Position numbers and translations under genes: made by a program
The notes under the pieces: model-generated
What the model was told of the DNA's origin: nothing
What the model saw: the letters and a program-made list of their open reading frames with translations, nothing else
Database searches by the model: none
Part shown: positions 5,245-6,607 of the stretch, in pieces
Layout: each line of letters starts with the position of its first letter
Numbering within the stretch: the stretch's first letter is position 1
Assembly: GCA_030612605.1 (NCBI GenBank)
Contig: JAUWNO010000120.1
Location: forward strand, 1-6,607
Direction of reading: 5' to 3'
DNA length: 6,607 nt
Origin: Armatimonadota bacterium
GTDB taxonomy: Bacteria > Cloacimonadota > Cloacimonadia > Cloacimonadales > TCS61

Positions 5245-6291
5245 TTATTCGTTCATAATGATTTTTTCACGGAATTTTGCATACTGCCCATAATCCAGAT
5301 AGATTGGATCATCAGCGAGCATTTCTCTAACTTTTTCAGCATTATCTTGAACTTTAACAATCTTGTCTGTAGCTTTGAAAATGAAAGCATCGCTTCCTGC
5401 ACCTGAACCGAATGAAACCATAAAGATCAGATCACCTGGTTTTGCAACATCCAGAGTTGCAGAAAGACCGGTGGGAGAAGAACCTGAATAGGTATTTCCC
5501 ATTAAATTCACAACCCAACCGGGTTCCATCTGTTCATCTGTGAAACCGAGTTTTTTCCCAACAGTTAAGGGAAATTTTCCATTCGGCATGTGGAAAATTG
5601 CATATTTGAAATCTGAAGGTTTGTATCCGCTCTTTTTCAGAATTGCTTTGGCAGCTCCCTGTACATGTTTGAAATATGCAGGTTCACCTGTAAATCTTCC
5701 TCCATGATGAGGATAGAACGCTCCTTCCCTTCTCCAGAAATCAGGTGTATCAGTTGTGTAGGAGTGAGTGAATAAAAGCTCGGCAAGAATATTTTCATTT
5801 CCAAAGATAAATGCTGAACCTCCGGCAGAAGCAGAAAATTCGAGCGCATCAGCAGGAGCACCTTGAGATGTGTCTGCTCCTATCGCCATCGCATATTTCA
5901 TTTCTCCAGCCTTAACTAAAGCTTGAGCAATGAACATCCCTTCCGAACCTGCTTTACACGCAAATTCTAAATCTGCAGTATGAAAATCAGGAACAATGCC
6001 AAGAGCTTCTCCGACAGTAGCTCCGGATGGTTTCACTGCATAAGGATGCGATTCGGAACCGATATAAAGTGCACCAATTTCTTTGGGATCGATATCACAT
6101 CTTTTCAAAGCTTTTTTTGCTGCTGCTACTGAAATTGTGATCGTATCTTCATCCAAACCCGGAACAGATTTTTCCTGCAGCATTAATCCTCGCTTGATAG
6201 CTTTTGCATCTTTTCCCCATTGATGGGCGATCTGCTCAGCTTTAATCCGGAATTTTGGAATGTACGAACCATATCCGATAATTCCAACCAT
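5245..6291 (-). CDS. Hydroxymethylglutaryl-CoA synthase, archaeal type
   Basis: A 348-residue protein closely resembling the methanogen HMG-CoA synthases, which are about 350 residues, shorter than most bacterial MvaS and eukaryotic enzymes. It condenses acetyl-CoA with acetoacetyl-CoA to HMG-CoA. From the chosen start the catalytic triad reads Glu80 (IGSESHPYAVKPSG), Cys112 (LEFACKAG, acyl-enzyme) and His234 (FHMPNGKFP). Family signatures TTDTPDFWRREG (179-190), GGRFTGEPAYFKHV (197-210), GNTYSGSS (265-272) and SFGSGAGSDAF (293-303) are all intact. An ATG 18 nt further upstream (6309) is in frame, but its six codons would run over the ribosome site GGAGG at 6300-6296, so ATG at 6291 is preferred. 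It is the first gene of the HMG-CoA module, 187 nt before thiolase, with family B repeats in the gap. The product could feed the mevalonate pathway or leucine-type reactions; no HMG-CoA reductase or lyase is in view. Confidence 0.95.
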   Translation of the reverse strand: MVGIIGYGSYIPKFRIKAEQIAHQWGKDAKAIKRGLMLQEKSVPGLDEDTITISVAAAKKALKRCDIDPKEIGALYIGSESHPYAVKPSGATVGEALGIVPDFHTADLEFACKAGSEGMFIAQALVKAGEMKYAMAIGADTSQGAPADALEFSASAGGSAFIFGNENILAELLFTHSYTTDTPDFWRREGAFYPHHGGRFTGEPAYFKHVQGAAKAILKKSGYKPSDFKYAIFHMPNGKFPLTVGKKLGFTDEQMEPGWVVNLMGNTYSGSSPTGLSATLDVAKPGDLIFMVSFGSGAGSDAFIFKATDKIVKVQDNAEKVREMLADDPIYLDYGQYAKFREKIIMNE

Positions 6292-6295
6292 AGAA

Positions 6296-6303
6296 CCTCC
6301 TTT
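6296..6303 (-). promoter_or_regulatory. Ribosome binding site that decides the HMG-CoA synthase start
   Basis: The minus strand reads AAAGGAGG here, followed by TTCT and the ATG at 6291-6289. A strong site 4 nt from that ATG, together with the family's usual start MVGIIGYGSYIP, argues against the in-frame ATG at 6309-6307, which lies upstream of this site. Confidence 0.8.
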
Positions 6304-6305
6304 TA

Positions 6306-6383
6306 TCATTGATGTAAACTGATTTTATTGATGTAAACTGATAAATTGAAAGTTGATTAAATTATTAATCAGTCTTCATCAAT
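6306..6383. repeat. 78-bp family A element upstream of HMG-CoA synthase
   Basis: Two direct units 20 bp apart (6306-6321 TCATTGATGTAAACTG; 6326-6340 TATTGATGTAAACTG) face an inverted unit at 6370-6383 (CAGTCTTCATCAAT). The arms 6327-6342 and 6368-6383 are complementary at 14 of 16 positions around a 25-nt loop. The first unit begins just upstream of the HMG-CoA synthase ribosome site. This leader belongs to the first gene of the module, but I could not identify a convincing -35/-10 pair in it. Confidence 0.7.
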
Positions 6384-6497
6384 TTTTAATCTGTTAAAAT
6401 CGAATGATTCCTTTTTTATTTTTTATCCACGAATATCATTAATTTCACTAAATTCTTTTCATTGAAATATACTGAAGAAACTGAAATATACTGAAAT
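6384..6497. other. Non-coding stretch with a 14-bp direct repeat
   Basis: No supportable gene. It contains TGAAATATACTGAA twice (6463-6476 and 6482-6495, 19 bp apart), and an A/T-rich stretch TCCACGAATATCATTAATTT (from 6427) that resembles another dispersed CACGAATTTCAC-type intergenic repeat I recall from environmental bacteria. The whole interval from 6310 to 6607 holds no coding sequence that I can support on either strand, only repeats; the module's promoter is probably within it or beyond the window edge. Confidence 0.45.
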
Positions 6498-6592
6498 TCA
6501 TTGATGAAGGCAGATGACATTGATTTAAACTGATAATTTTAAAAAAAATATTTTTATCAGTCTTCATCATTTTCAATCAGTTTACATCAATG
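6498..6592. repeat. 95-bp family A element, two units per arm
   Basis: The left arm has units at 6498-6513 (TCATTGATGAAGGCAG) and 6518-6532 (CATTGATTTAAACTG); the right arm has inverted units at 6558-6570 (CAGTCTTCATCAT) and 6578-6592 (CAGTTTACATCAATG). An A/T-only centre at about 6535-6555 separates them, and the inner ACTGAT/ATCAGT pair closes the hairpin. Length and plan match the elements at 3300-3395 and 3819-3920. From 6596 to the window end, CTGTTTTCCTCT is identical to 382-393, so another array of the 371-491 kind probably begins here. Confidence 0.7.
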
Positions 6593-6607
6593 CTACTGTT
6601 TTCCTCT

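Noticed and set aside
6307..6309. Upstream in-frame ATG for HMG-CoA synthase
   Set aside because: Its codons would encode the ribosome site itself, and the family begins at the second ATG (6291-6289).
6384..6480. Sigma-70 promoter candidates such as TTGATG or TTAACA with A/T-rich -10 boxes
   Set aside because: In such AT-rich repeat DNA several weak matches occur by chance, and none has both boxes and spacing convincing.

Overview
This is an AT-rich window in which every supportable gene lies on the minus strand, so transcription runs from high to low coordinates. The genes are bacterial in style: ATG starts, strong AGGAGG-type ribosome sites on the metabolic genes, and small accessory cassettes. 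The central metabolic trio, however, is of the archaeal type: a short HMG-CoA synthase, an archaeal/SCP2-like thiolase and a DUF35 zinc-ribbon/OB protein. An AT-rich environmental bacterium, for example of the Cloacimonadota or a related FCB-group lineage, would fit. That is an inference from gene content and style only; no RNA marker is present to test it.

Layout in transcription order: HMG-CoA synthase (6291-5245), thiolase (5057-3909), a GxxExxY-family PD-(D/E)xK nuclease-like gene (3789-3397), DUF35 protein (3287-2898), a MNT nucleotidyltransferase and HEPN pair that resembles a type VII toxin-antitoxin (2820-2554 and 2561-2121, overlapping by 8 nt), a methylcrotonyl-CoA-carboxylase-type carboxyltransferase beta subunit (2099-492), and a second GxxExxY gene cut by the window edge (370-1).

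The thiolase condenses two acetyl-CoA to acetoacetyl-CoA, HMG-CoA synthase adds a third acetyl-CoA, and DUF35 is the known scaffold joining the two enzymes in archaea. Together they form an HMG-CoA-producing module, either for the mevalonate route or for interconversion with leucine/isovalerate metabolism. The carboxyltransferase acts on a branched acyl-CoA two steps away from HMG-CoA in the leucine pathway. A GxxExxY gene has come to lie between thiolase and DUF35, and the MNT-HEPN pair between DUF35 and the carboxyltransferase.

The most striking unexplained structure is between the genes. Most of the longer gaps are filled by a dispersed repeat (family A, core CTGTTTACATCAATGA). I count about 18 copies, spaced about 19-21 bp apart, and several sets form roughly 95-102 bp elements bounded by inverted TCATTGAT/ATCAATGA ends. 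Units sit flush against stop codons and directly upstream of ribosome sites. A second repeat family (CACAAAGACACAAAG-like) fills the HMG-CoA synthase-thiolase gap. Both GxxExxY genes are associated with family A arrays.
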